Assembly (NCBI RefSeq): GCF_014489415.1
Contig: NZ_CP060822.1
Span: 1,684,311 to 1,748,310 of the forward strand
Length of the DNA: 64,000 bases
Origin: Cylindrospermopsis curvispora GIHE-G1
Lineage (GTDB): Bacteria; Cyanobacteriota; Cyanobacteriia; Cyanobacteriales; Nostocaceae
Direction: 5' to 3'
Of this stretch, positions 40,420 to 48,918 are shown piece after piece (positions within the stretch are counted from its first letter, which is position 1; every line of letters begins with the position of its first letter). Position numbers and translations under genes: made by a program. The notes beneath the pieces were generated by a model. The model was not told where the DNA came from and did no database searches. It was given only the letters and a program-made list of their open reading frames with translations.

Positions 40420-42852
40420 CTAACTCTTCACTTTTGAACCGGTTTTGGTAGTTTTATCTTTGGATTCCGGCTTAATTTTTTCATTTATATCGTTTGTTAA
40501 TTTAGCTTCTAAACTATATGTTTCCTCTGTTTTTATATTTTTCTGCAGACAGAAACCGAATATTTGTAAAAAGCACTCTTCTTTATTACTTTTTTGTGTA
40601 CTTATTTTCTGTTCTATTTTGCTTTTAAGTTGATAATTATACACTGCTATTACCCATTGTGTCTTGACTGCTTCTTCTATTTTATCCGTAGAGTTTAAAT
40701 CCTCATACTTAAGGGTTTTATCACCTAAAATTTGGATAAGTTCTCCGATAACTTTTCCTTCAATATCCTGTTGCTCAGAACTTTGTCCTGATCTGTTTAA
40801 CCCCGGAGATTGTGTTGGTTCTGGGGTCAGTATTTTTTTTTGTTGCTCAACAACTTGGTTAACAACTTTGGGAATTACTTGTTTAATCTCATTAAAAGAA
40901 TAGTGGGTTTTCCCATTCAAGACTATAACGGGACAATTTTCACCACCACCTGATTTTTCACACAAGAATTTCTCAGCTTCATTAGCATATACATACTGCC
41001 AAGTTTTCGATCCAATGAACCAACCACTCCCTAAGATTAACAGTGAAACGGGAATAACAAATACAAGTTTCATATCTACATCCTGATTAAAAAAGTTGAC
41101 AATGCTATTAACCAAATCAATAAGAATATCCTCTAAAGTTACTTCTCTTTCAATTCCTAAACCATAAATAACCGGTGAAGGACGATTTTGCGCCTTGGGT
41201 ATTTCATCAAATAAATCCTTTTTAACAACTCCATCACTAACTTGGTAAAAATATCCAGCTAAATCATACTCTTTGAATCGTTCAAATAATTGAGCTAAGG
41301 GTCGATACTTTTCACATTTCTTATATCCCCCTCGGATACCTTGCCACCTGTTAATTAAACTTCTCCAAACTTCTGCTTTACATTTAAGGGTGCTTTCATC
41401 AAAAAGTCCCACTATTGGTTTGGAATAATAATTGTAAATCAATTGTAGATCATATTTGATGTTGTTTATAAACTGATTTCGACCATAAGCCCAAATGGTA
41501 TCACCACCACTCTTGGCTAGTAACCAACATAACCCATCTACCGATATTTTACCACCTAATAAACTAGGTAACAAATAGGTAATACCCGCCCCTATCTGCT
41601 CTTTGGGAAATAGTGGCTGAATCTTTTTCTGTAATTCCAATGATACTCTCTGATTACCATCAACATTACTACCCTTTTGGATGTTCAACCATTGCAAAAA
41701 TTCTGGTAATGTTTCTGGAATAACTAATGCTCTCAAGGTCATTAATCTGACAATTTGTGGACTATAAATCTTTTCTTTAATAGCTCTATCTATCCCTTGA
41801 GCATTAAATAAACTGTGCCAATATTCACGGGTGACATCTTTATTATTTAACCCATTTACAATGGTCTCTACCGACTCAGGTTTCACTTGAGAACTATTTG
41901 CTAAACTCCTGAGAGCAGATTTTAATGCTGCTTCATCAATGTTTACTGCATTTCTGACCACTCTACTCCCAGCTGCGATCGCTCTGTTTATTCCATCTCT
42001 TGCTTTTTGGGATGCTGGTTTAATCACCTGAAATCTTTCTGGTTTGACTAGTGCTTCTACGTCAAATGCCCAACATACTGGTAGTCCATTTTTGCAGGAG
42101 TTCCGTTTGCTAATTGCCAATACGTTAATGGTATATAAATCATACTGGACATTTGACTCTAAAACTATAGGACTTAATTGCTGAAATAGAGAGTATTCCT
42201 CCACATTTTGCGATTCAGGCGTGGATAAAGGTTCTTCAGACAACGGGAATATTCCCTCTTTAATCACCCGTGTTTCACCTGACTGTCCTGGTACTCCCCA
42301 TGTAAGTACAGCTTCTTGAGCAGATTGAGAGGAGGACGACAATCTTTGCTCTTCCTGTGGTTTAGTTTGTACCTTGAATAATGGCAATATTTGCTCTAAA
42401 TCTGGTAATTTTGGAACCTCTCCTTCAAATATATGGGGACTACCTTCATCTTGTTTATCCAGAGGGTTAAATGTTGGTCGGTTATTTTGTTCCCACCAGG
42501 CTAATATCACCCTCAGTTTATGATCTCCCCGACATAAAAAATAACGGTGAAAAGCTGCACTCCTCCCTACTTCATCTCTCCCCCTGGTAACCACTGCTAT
42601 TACTGACCAAATATCATCCCCGCTCCCTAATATTCTGGCAATTATTGCTGGTTTCTCTGTGGATGATCCTTCCACTAGGGCAAATTCTTCATTGGCAATT
42701 GACCTCTCCACCACTTTGGGAATCTCCCCCATGGTGCTGTTCATATATCGCCCAGTAAACCCTGTAGAAACCCAACTATTACCTCGCTGCTCAAATTCAA
42801 TACCTGTACTAAATTCGTGGATTTCGTGGATTTTATTGTCGGATGAGTTCAT
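40420..42852 (-). CDS. Large single-pass membrane protein of the GTPase operon, copy 1
   Basis: This 810-residue paralogue of the adjacent 875-residue protein is near-identical through the middle and transmembrane parts and lacks most of the repeat linker. Its linker (about residues 165-217) is a different Ser/Glu-rich sequence. The transmembrane helix is at about 595-614. It starts 4 bp after the stop of the GTPase-like gene at 42857-43720, so it belongs to that operon. The C-terminus has a Lys/Ser/Thr-rich tail not present in copy 2. The function is not recognised. The coupling to three P-loop proteins suggests a membrane-linked GTPase-controlled assembly (inference). Confidence 0.6.
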   Translation of the reverse strand: MNSSDNKIHEIHEFSTGIEFEQRGNSWVSTGFTGRYMNSTMGEIPKVVERSIANEEFALVEGSSTEKPAIIARILGSGDDIWSVIAVVTRGRDEVGRSAAFHRYFLCRGDHKLRVILAWWEQNNRPTFNPLDKQDEGSPHIFEGEVPKLPDLEQILPLFKVQTKPQEEQRLSSSSQSAQEAVLTWGVPGQSGETRVIKEGIFPLSEEPLSTPESQNVEEYSLFQQLSPIVLESNVQYDLYTINVLAISKRNSCKNGLPVCWAFDVEALVKPERFQVIKPASQKARDGINRAIAAGSRVVRNAVNIDEAALKSALRSLANSSQVKPESVETIVNGLNNKDVTREYWHSLFNAQGIDRAIKEKIYSPQIVRLMTLRALVIPETLPEFLQWLNIQKGSNVDGNQRVSLELQKKIQPLFPKEQIGAGITYLLPSLLGGKISVDGLCWLLAKSGGDTIWAYGRNQFINNIKYDLQLIYNYYSKPIVGLFDESTLKCKAEVWRSLINRWQGIRGGYKKCEKYRPLAQLFERFKEYDLAGYFYQVSDGVVKKDLFDEIPKAQNRPSPVIYGLGIEREVTLEDILIDLVNSIVNFFNQDVDMKLVFVIPVSLLILGSGWFIGSKTWQYVYANEAEKFLCEKSGGGENCPVIVLNGKTHYSFNEIKQVIPKVVNQVVEQQKKILTPEPTQSPGLNRSGQSSEQQDIEGKVIGELIQILGDKTLKYEDLNSTDKIEEAVKTQWVIAVYNYQLKSKIEQKISTQKSNKEECFLQIFGFCLQKNIKTEETYSLEAKLTNDINEKIKPESKDKTTKTGSKVKS

Positions 42853-42856
42853 ATTT

Positions 42857-43720
42857 TTAACCGTTATCTAGTTGTGGATGACGAGAACCTTTACATAGCC
42901 AATAAATGGGAGCAATTAAACCAAAGGGTCTCCATAATTTGGGATTTCTAATCACTGCTGTCACTCCTGATCTCCCTCTGGTCAATAAGTTTACATTGGG
43001 TTCCGGGTATTTAGTACCCAACATACCAAATGCTGATGCTGTAAAAAACTCTATGTTCCCCCCTCCCATTTTTTGCCAGGCCTTTAATCTACTACACACT
43101 TGGGGAAATCTCGCAGATGCTAGGTATTCTGGTTTGTTTCGGTTTACCCATAGGTCCGGTTGTTCACATTTATTTAATACCAGAGCAATCCTCTTTTTAC
43201 TCCCCGTTATATCGTTCCGATCTAATAGTAACAAAAACTTATCTAGCCCATTCACATACTCTGAGTCCTTACGTCTACTACTACCATCAACTAAAAATAT
43301 AATACCATTGGCCTGGACGCAATCTTCTAAATATTCCTCTAGTTGGGAATTGTTTTGGTGCAATAGGTCTCTAAAAAATTCCCCTGAGTAGTCTTTACAA
43401 CTGACGTTTAAATTCAGTAGTTGATTTTTCTCTTTTAGGGTGATTTGCAGGGTGCAATCTCTAACGTCTGATACGTTGGAGGATAGTTGGGTACTTTCTA
43501 GTTCTAGTCCCTGCTCTAGTATGTTTTGTGCTTTGCTGATTAGATCCTGTCCCCCTTCGTCTATGGCTGTTACTGCTTGCACTAAACTTTCAGGGTTGGC
43601 ATTTGGCCACCTCGCTAAGGATGCCATATAGGTGGTCTTCCCCGCAGTGCGATCGCCTATTAGTCTCACTGAGGCACTATCCTGTGATGTTTTATCTTTC
43701 TTTTTGAAGAAGTTAAACAT
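42857..43720 (-). CDS. GTPase-like P-loop protein (TRAFAC-type), gene 3 of the operon
   Basis: This 287-residue protein starts MFNFFKKKDKTSQDSASVRL and has a P-loop GDRTAGKTTYMASL (residues ~22-35). A switch II-like NVSCKDYSGEFF follows around 108-119, in the position of the GTPase DxxG, here D-Y-S-G. Next comes IIFLVDGSSRRKD, and a base-recognition motif LVLNKCEQPDLW in which NKxD is altered to NKCE. This places it among TRAFAC-like GTPase-domain proteins known in bacterial conflict systems. The start overlaps the stop of the previous gene by 8 bp, and the large membrane protein gene follows after 4 bp. Confidence 0.75.
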   Translation of the reverse strand: MFNFFKKKDKTSQDSASVRLIGDRTAGKTTYMASLARWPNANPESLVQAVTAIDEGGQDLISKAQNILEQGLELESTQLSSNVSDVRDCTLQITLKEKNQLLNLNVSCKDYSGEFFRDLLHQNNSQLEEYLEDCVQANGIIFLVDGSSRRKDSEYVNGLDKFLLLLDRNDITGSKKRIALVLNKCEQPDLWVNRNKPEYLASARFPQVCSRLKAWQKMGGGNIEFFTASAFGMLGTKYPEPNVNLLTRGRSGVTAVIRNPKLWRPFGLIAPIYWLCKGSRHPQLDNG

Positions 43721-44543
43721 ATCCTTGGATCCTCTTACCTGTACTTAACCAATAAAGGGGGGATACTAAACAGTATGGTGACCATCTGTCGGGATCTCTT
43801 AAAACAGAATATCTGTCTTTTTTTCCTAGTTCTTCTTTACGGTTGGGTCGAGGATCTTTGTTACCTAAAACTCCAAAGGCGGATATGGCATAAAATTCTA
43901 GGTTTTTCTGGGGAATATTGTCTCTTAAAAAGCGTAGTGTGTCTGGAAAGTGAATGGCAAATAGGTCGCTTTCAGGATCTAATCTACCAGGCCATAATTC
44001 CCCTCTCTCACATTTACTCATGGCTATGGCTAATCGCAAATTTTGCAATCTTTGTTGTTCATCCATCAGGGCTATAAATCTTCTGAATACTCGTTTATAA
44101 AATTTGTCCATCCCTTGTTCCCACTCGGTTAGCAGGATTAAACAACCCTGGGTGTCTGCGCTCAAACACTCGTTTATAAATTCTTCATGTATCGGATCCC
44201 TAGAACCAGATTCTAACTCTTTAAAAACTTCTCCTGGGTAGTCTCTTACTGTTAGTTGTAGTCTCTCTAGGTTCCGCCATTTTCTCTTGATTTCAATTAA
44301 AAATGAGTAAACTTTTAAATCATCAATGGTTTTGACATATTTCTGGGTGGGTTCTAAAGAAGCTCCCTGTAAAATTATGTTTTCTGCTTTGTCTACTAGT
44401 TCTCTGGTTTCTTCATTTAATGTCTTTATCTTAATATTTGCCTTTCTCACGGGTGATCTTGATGTCTCTGGTTGGTAGGCTAAAGCTGCTAAATATGTGG
44501 TTTTACCTGCGGCCTGGGGCCCAATTATATGGATATTACTCAT
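43713..44543 (-). CDS. GTPase-like P-loop protein (TRAFAC-type), gene 2 of the operon
   Basis: This 276-residue protein begins MSNIHIIGPQAAGKTTYLAA, with the Walker A GPQAAGKTT almost at the N-terminus. Further motifs are LTVRDYPGEVFKE (DxxG-type switch II), GCLILLTEWEQG, and AIAMSKCERGELW, where the specificity motif is SKCE in place of NKxD. The last ~80 residues align in pattern with the next gene (YAISAFGVLGNKDPRPN versus FTASAFGMLGTKYPEPN). The two are therefore diverged paralogues likely to act together, perhaps as a heterodimer (inference). A purine-rich ribosome site precedes ATG 44543. Confidence 0.75.
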   Translation of the reverse strand: MSNIHIIGPQAAGKTTYLAALAYQPETSRSPVRKANIKIKTLNEETRELVDKAENIILQGASLEPTQKYVKTIDDLKVYSFLIEIKRKWRNLERLQLTVRDYPGEVFKELESGSRDPIHEEFINECLSADTQGCLILLTEWEQGMDKFYKRVFRRFIALMDEQQRLQNLRLAIAMSKCERGELWPGRLDPESDLFAIHFPDTLRFLRDNIPQKNLEFYAISAFGVLGNKDPRPNRKEELGKKDRYSVLRDPDRWSPYCLVSPLYWLSTGKRIQGYV

Positions 44544-44617
44544 ACTCTTCCCCTTTTTAGTTCTTTTTTACTTGGGTAAACTTTTTTAAAATGTTTTTTG
44601 CCTAGTGTAAAGTTATC

Positions 44618-45364
44618 TTATTGACCTAAATAACTGCCTAAGTAAATCCAAGGTAGTTCTAATAGACCTCGATGGTAAATTGATGTGATAAAACATTTTA
44701 CGGATGGACTGCTCATACCTTCACCTAATCTCAGGATTTGGGAATACACGGGACGAAAATATTTTTTTATTACATGTTCATGTCTTTGTTGCCAATTACA
44801 GGGACTATTATAAGGTCTATAGGCCAGTTTCTGTCCCTCTTGGGATAGATCACAAAATAAATCGGCTTTGTTAAGACAAATGGCTAAATGTCTAATTTGG
44901 GGACACTGGTCACAGAAAAATGTCACCCAGGTTTCAAAACGATTACACCATTGTTGCTCTGTGGGAAATTCTTGGATGTCTACACCAGGTTGAAAGGTCA
45001 TTCCCCTATGGGGTGGAAGAATGAGTAATATCCCCTCACTCTGACGAATGGGTTCTAAGTAGTCTTTCCACTTGTCAGAATTATCCCTTTGCCAATTTCC
45101 CCGCCATACTTCCCCTCCGGTGTCAATCCAGTCTAACTCAACCCTTTTATTGCCAGATGGCAGTTGAACATTCATTTCTAAATACCTTTGATAGGGCTTT
45201 AGTGTGTCCGTAGGTTTAGACATGGAGTTTTCATCTAGTAATAATAACTTAAGTTGGTCATAGTCTGGACTGGTAACTTTCACATGTTCATGTCTCGGGT
45301 TGGTCAACTCTAGGGCTAAGTGTGTTTTACCCGTTGCGCGATCGCCTATGTATACTACTCCCAC
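44618..45364 (-). CDS. GTPase-like P-loop protein, gene 1 of the operon
   Basis: This 248-residue protein begins at GTG 45364 with MGVVYIGDRATGKTHLALEL, so the Walker A motif is at the extreme N-terminus. LDWIDTGGEVWRGN is a canonical DxxG switch II, GILLILPPHRGM follows, and CLNKADLF is a good NKxD specificity motif. It is the most canonical GTPase of the three, while its neighbours carry altered motifs. It is 74 bp upstream of the second GTPase-like gene and is the first gene of the minus-strand operon, which diverges from the cobalamin operon. Its promoter must lie between 45365 and about 45640. Confidence 0.75.
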   Translation of the reverse strand: MGVVYIGDRATGKTHLALELTNPRHEHVKVTSPDYDQLKLLLLDENSMSKPTDTLKPYQRYLEMNVQLPSGNKRVELDWIDTGGEVWRGNWQRDNSDKWKDYLEPIRQSEGILLILPPHRGMTFQPGVDIQEFPTEQQWCNRFETWVTFFCDQCPQIRHLAICLNKADLFCDLSQEGQKLAYRPYNSPCNWQQRHEHVIKKYFRPVYSQILRLGEGMSSPSVKCFITSIYHRGLLELPWIYLGSYLGQ

Positions 45365-45644
45365 AGAGGTAATTGTTGTTAAAGTTGTTAAGGTATGTAC
45401 ATTTAGGTATGATCATACTATAACTCAGGGTATTTGGCGAGGCATATTTTTTTCATAGCTGTGGCTATTCGCAAGGCAAGATACAGCAGTTACGCTTGTA
45501 TGGAGTTTTGTCCTTTGATAGTGTTGAGTCTCGTTCCTGAGCCCAACCTACATTCAAATTTAGAATTGCTGTAAAATCCTAGAAGGTCTTGCAAAACTAA
45601 AATAATTGCGTTAGAAGACGGTTGAACGGTGATATGTGATATAC
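45365..45644. other. Divergent promoter region of the GTPase and cobalamin operons
   Basis: About 280 bp of non-coding sequence between the GTPase operon start and the cobalamin riboswitch. Both promoters should lie here. No specific boxes stand out, and GCCCAACCTACAT at 45541-45553 resembles part of the dispersed inverted-repeat element. Confidence 0.45.
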
Positions 45645-45858
45645 TAAGGAATCTGCTTCTCACTACCTGATGTAATGAGAAATTTTAAACTGCTATTTTA
45701 AATTGCCAGTTCGCACAAGTTCTTAGACGTGGGAAACTCCGGTGAAATTCCGGGACTGTGCCGCAGCTGTTGAGCAACCAACGATTCTAGACGCCTTACC
45801 TATTGGGTCTCAAGGTCTAAAATCTAAAAATTGTACAAGTCAGAATGCCACCTCTAAG
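45645..45858 (+). promoter_or_regulatory. Cobalamin (adenosylcobalamin) riboswitch
   Basis: The conserved core is clear: GTGGGAAACTCCGGTGAAAT at 45729-45748, then CCGGGACTGTGCCGCAGCTG, the 'B12 box' with its CCGCAACTGT-like segment. An AAGTCAGAATGCC segment at 45836-45848 matches the usual 3' flank. It sits upstream of the cobG-cobH-cobI-cobJ genes and probably shuts them down when cobalamin is abundant. The outer limits given are approximate. Confidence 0.9.
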
Positions 45859-45900
45859 AACCTCCACCTATTCTGTCCCCGCGTCGCACGGAGATTTGTT

Positions 45901-47487
45901 TTGTTAAGTCCATTTACAGCTTGTCCCGGTCTATTTTATAACACTTTTGCCCAAGATGGCATTCTCTGTCGCATCCGCACCCCTGGTGGCATTTTAAATA
46001 GCCAACAATTTCATCTGATCGCTAATATGGCTGACGATTATGGGGGTGGTTATGTTGATATTACTAATCGCGCTAACTTACAAATCCGAGAAATTCAGCG
46101 GGAAATAAGTACGGATGACCTGCACACCCTACAAACTTCTGGTATGGCTGCTGTTAATCCCGCTATAGACCATCTCCGCAATATCATGACTAGCCCTACT
46201 GCTGGTATAGACCCAGGAGAGTTAATAGATGTTCGCCCGCTCATTCAAGATTGGGAGCAATATATTAATAATCAACCCCAACTAGGGGAGCTTTCAGCTA
46301 AGTTTAGTGTGGGTTTTGATGGTGGTGGTAAAGTATCTATCGCCAGTTTTCCCAATGACATATCTCTTACTGCTCTGGATGCTATCTCTTTACTTGTTGA
46401 GGGGGGTAGGAAAGAACCTAAGTTCTTTCCTACGGGGAAATGGGGACATCAACTAATATATCCCATTTTTTATTTTTGTGCCACTGGAAAGGAAAATTTT
46501 TCCCCAAATTTCTCTCTTTGGTTGACTCCTGAACAATGTATACCCGTGTTGGGATCTGTGGCACAAGTCTATCTGGAATACACTTTGCTCTCTAAAGAAT
46601 GCTTTGCTAAACGCAAACCCCGATTACGAGAGGTAATTGATAATTTGGGATGGCAATGTTTCTTACATAAAATGTTGGTACTTTTACATAAAAATAGGTT
46701 ACTTGATTTAGAAGAGATAAGGGCTCTGGAATTTCAAGTCTCCCATGCTCCCTCTCCAAACCTTTTGCCCAACCACAAATTTAACCCTCAAAAACATAAC
46801 CAGGTTTTCCATCTGGGTATTCATCCCCAAAAACAATCAGGAATGTTTTATATTGGTCTAGTTTTACCTCTGGGGCGATTACAAGCTTGGCAAGTTCGCC
46901 GATTGGCTAATATGGCAACCCAATATGGCTCCGGTGAACTAAGACTAACCCCTTGGCAAAATTTACTGATCACTGATATTCCTCAACAACACCTTTCTTG
47001 GGTAACTTCGGAAATTAATGATTTGGAACTTGACTACTCACCTACAAACATAAAAAGTGGGTTAGTCTCCTGCTCCGGAAGCAGTGGTTGCTCCGCTTCT
47101 GCTACGGACACAAAAACTCATGCTTTAATATTAAGCGAATATTTACAAACCCATATAAATCTAGATTCCCATATTAATATTCATTTCACTGGCTGTCCTA
47201 AGTCTTGCGCCCAACACACTGAAAGTGATATTACATTGCTTGGGGTCAACATTGAGCAAGAAAATCAATCTGTCCCAGCATATCAAGTGTATATTGGTAA
47301 TAATATTCACCGCCCAATTTATGAAAATTTCCCCTTTGCCCAATTACCTCAACTCATGGAAAATATATTCAAAGTATATATACTTAATCGTCTGAGTCCT
47401 CAAGAGTCCTTTACCGAGTTTGCCAATCGTTATGATATATCTCAACTCAAGGAGTTTTTCACTCAACTCTCAGTTGAGTGTTTTTAG
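45901..47487 (+). CDS. cobG: Precorrin-3B synthase (CobG)
   Basis: This ~528-residue nitrite/sulfite-reductase-like enzyme makes precorrin-3B in the aerobic B12 pathway. The N-terminal ferredoxin-like half starts SPFTACPGLFYNTFAQDGIL. The siroheme/4Fe-4S half has CSGSSGCSA and FTGCPKSCAQH, the CxxxxxC and CxxxC ligand pairs. Upstream frames begin with GTG 45742, but that lies inside the riboswitch core and translates regulatory RNA. I prefer TTG 45901, 7 bases after GGAG (45890-45893), which begins just before the conserved ACPGLFY. It is the first gene of the cobalamin operon, with cobH 31 bp downstream. Confidence 0.9.
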   Translation: MLSPFTACPGLFYNTFAQDGILCRIRTPGGILNSQQFHLIANMADDYGGGYVDITNRANLQIREIQREISTDDLHTLQTSGMAAVNPAIDHLRNIMTSPTAGIDPGELIDVRPLIQDWEQYINNQPQLGELSAKFSVGFDGGGKVSIASFPNDISLTALDAISLLVEGGRKEPKFFPTGKWGHQLIYPIFYFCATGKENFSPNFSLWLTPEQCIPVLGSVAQVYLEYTLLSKECFAKRKPRLREVIDNLGWQCFLHKMLVLLHKNRLLDLEEIRALEFQVSHAPSPNLLPNHKFNPQKHNQVFHLGIHPQKQSGMFYIGLVLPLGRLQAWQVRRLANMATQYGSGELRLTPWQNLLITDIPQQHLSWVTSEINDLELDYSPTNIKSGLVSCSGSSGCSASATDTKTHALILSEYLQTHINLDSHINIHFTGCPKSCAQHTESDITLLGVNIEQENQSVPAYQVYIGNNIHRPIYENFPFAQLPQLMENIFKVYILNRLSPQESFTEFANRYDISQLKEFFTQLSVECF

Positions 47488-47518
47488 TCTTGCAATTTTT
47501 CTATTTTATGTGTAGTTT

Positions 47519-48148
47519 ATGTATAATTATATACGAGATGCTGGAGAAATATACAAAAAATCTTTTGACATTATCCGCTCGGAAGCACAATTAGATAGTC
47601 TCCCGGAGGATGTAGCAAAGATAGCTGTGCGTTTAATTCATGCCTGTGGCATGACGGATATAGTAAAAGACTTAGCATACTCACTAGATGCTGTAAATTT
47701 AGGCAAAAACGCTTTGGCTGCGGGTGCACCCATTTTATGTGATTGTCAGATGGTTGCACAGGGAATCACTAAAAAAAGATTACCTACTACGAATGCTATT
47801 ATTTGTTCTTTGAATGATCCAGAAGTGCCCACAATAGCTAAACGGTTAGGCAATACCCGTTCAGCAGCAGCTCTGGAACTATGGCGATTTCATCTTGATG
47901 GTGCGGTTGTGGCTATTGGTAATGCTCCTACGGCATTATTTAGATTGCTAGAAATGTTGGATGAAGGAGTGCCACGTCCAGCTCTGATTCTAGGCTTTCC
48001 TGTGGGTTTTGTCGGCGCTGCTGAATCTAAGGCCGCCCTGGCGGAGAATAGTCGTGGTGTGCCATTTTTAACTTTACATGGTAGACGGGGTGGAAGTGCG
48101 ATCGCCGCTTCTGCTATTAATGCGCTAGCATGCGAGGAAGAAACATGA
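47519..48148 (+). CDS. cobH: Precorrin-8X methylmutase (CobH/CbiC)
   Basis: This 209-residue enzyme moves a methyl group from C-11 to C-12 of precorrin-8X, giving hydrogenobyrinic acid. Family features are IYKKSFDIIRSEA at the start, the catalytic-histidine motif VRLIHACGM, GAPILCDCQMVAQGI, and the C-terminal GRRGGSAIAASAINAL. The length is normal. The stop TGA overlaps the cobI start (ATGA at 48145-48148), so the two are translationally coupled within the riboswitch-controlled operon. Confidence 0.95.
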   Translation: MYNYIRDAGEIYKKSFDIIRSEAQLDSLPEDVAKIAVRLIHACGMTDIVKDLAYSLDAVNLGKNALAAGAPILCDCQMVAQGITKKRLPTTNAIICSLNDPEVPTIAKRLGNTRSAAALELWRFHLDGAVVAIGNAPTALFRLLEMLDEGVPRPALILGFPVGFVGAAESKAALAENSRGVPFLTLHGRRGGSAIAASAINALACEEET

Positions 48149-48849
48149 ATTTAAAAGGTCGTTTGTATGGAGTAGGTGTTGGTCCTGGAGATCCGGAACT
48201 GTTAACATTAAAAGCATTGCGTTTAATACGTTCTGCTTCTGTTATTGCCTATCAGTCAGCCATAGATAGAGAAAGTATTGCTAGAAAAATTGTCTCTCCC
48301 TACTTACCTGGGAATCAAATAGAAGTTTTATATCATCTTCCCCGTGCTCTGGAACCGGAAAAGGCTCAAGATATCTATGATCGGGAGGTTGAACCTATTG
48401 GGTCACATTTGGCAGCTGGTCGGGATGTGGTGGTATTATGCGAAGGAGACCCGTTTTTTTATGGATCTTTTATGTATATATTTACTCGGCTTTCAGACAA
48501 GTATCAGACGGAGGTGGTGCCCGGGATTTCTTCTTTAATGGCTTGTCCTATTTCTCTGGGTGTACCTTTTACTTATTACAATGATATTTTGAAAGTTTTA
48601 CCGGGTACCCTGCCCAGAGAAATGTTAATTAGTCAACTTCTTTCCGCTGATGCTGCTGCTATTATGAAGATCGGTCGTCATTTTGTCAAAATCCGGGATG
48701 TGCTGCATCAATTAGGACTAAGTTCCCGAGCAAAGTATATTGAACGCGCAACTACTACACAACAGAGAATTGTGCCACTGGATGAGGTAGACCCTGAAGA
48801 AGTACCTTATTTTTCCATGATTGTCATACCTACTAAACAAAGACTGTAG
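48145..48849 (+). CDS. cobI: Precorrin-2 C20-methyltransferase (CobI/CbiL)
   Basis: This 234-residue methyltransferase of the tetrapyrrole (corrin/porphyrin) methylase family uses S-adenosylmethionine to methylate precorrin-2 at C-20. Motifs are GRLYGVGVGPGDPELLTLKA (the family's N-terminal loop), CEGDPFFYGSFMYIFTRL and VPGISSLMACP. ATG 48145 overlaps the cobH stop and starts at the conserved LKGRLYGVG, so I prefer it over ATG 48130 inside cobH. The product feeds CobG, and the C-17 methylation is done by the CobJ domain encoded downstream. Confidence 0.95.
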   Translation: MNLKGRLYGVGVGPGDPELLTLKALRLIRSASVIAYQSAIDRESIARKIVSPYLPGNQIEVLYHLPRALEPEKAQDIYDREVEPIGSHLAAGRDVVVLCEGDPFFYGSFMYIFTRLSDKYQTEVVPGISSLMACPISLGVPFTYYNDILKVLPGTLPREMLISQLLSADAAAIMKIGRHFVKIRDVLHQLGLSSRAKYIERATTTQQRIVPLDEVDPEEVPYFSMIVIPTKQRL

Positions 48850-48918
48850 GTTACAGATTTAATATGATTAAATCTAATTTAGTATAACTACAGCAAATTA
48901 AATCGTGACAATAATATT

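Noticed and set aside
42906-43391. 161-codon plus-strand frame opposite the GTPase-like gene
   Set aside because: It is the antisense shadow of a P-loop protein with clear motifs and has no features of its own.
45742-45900. N-terminal extension of CobG from GTG 45742
   Set aside because: It lies inside the cobalamin riboswitch core and the extra residues have no homology.
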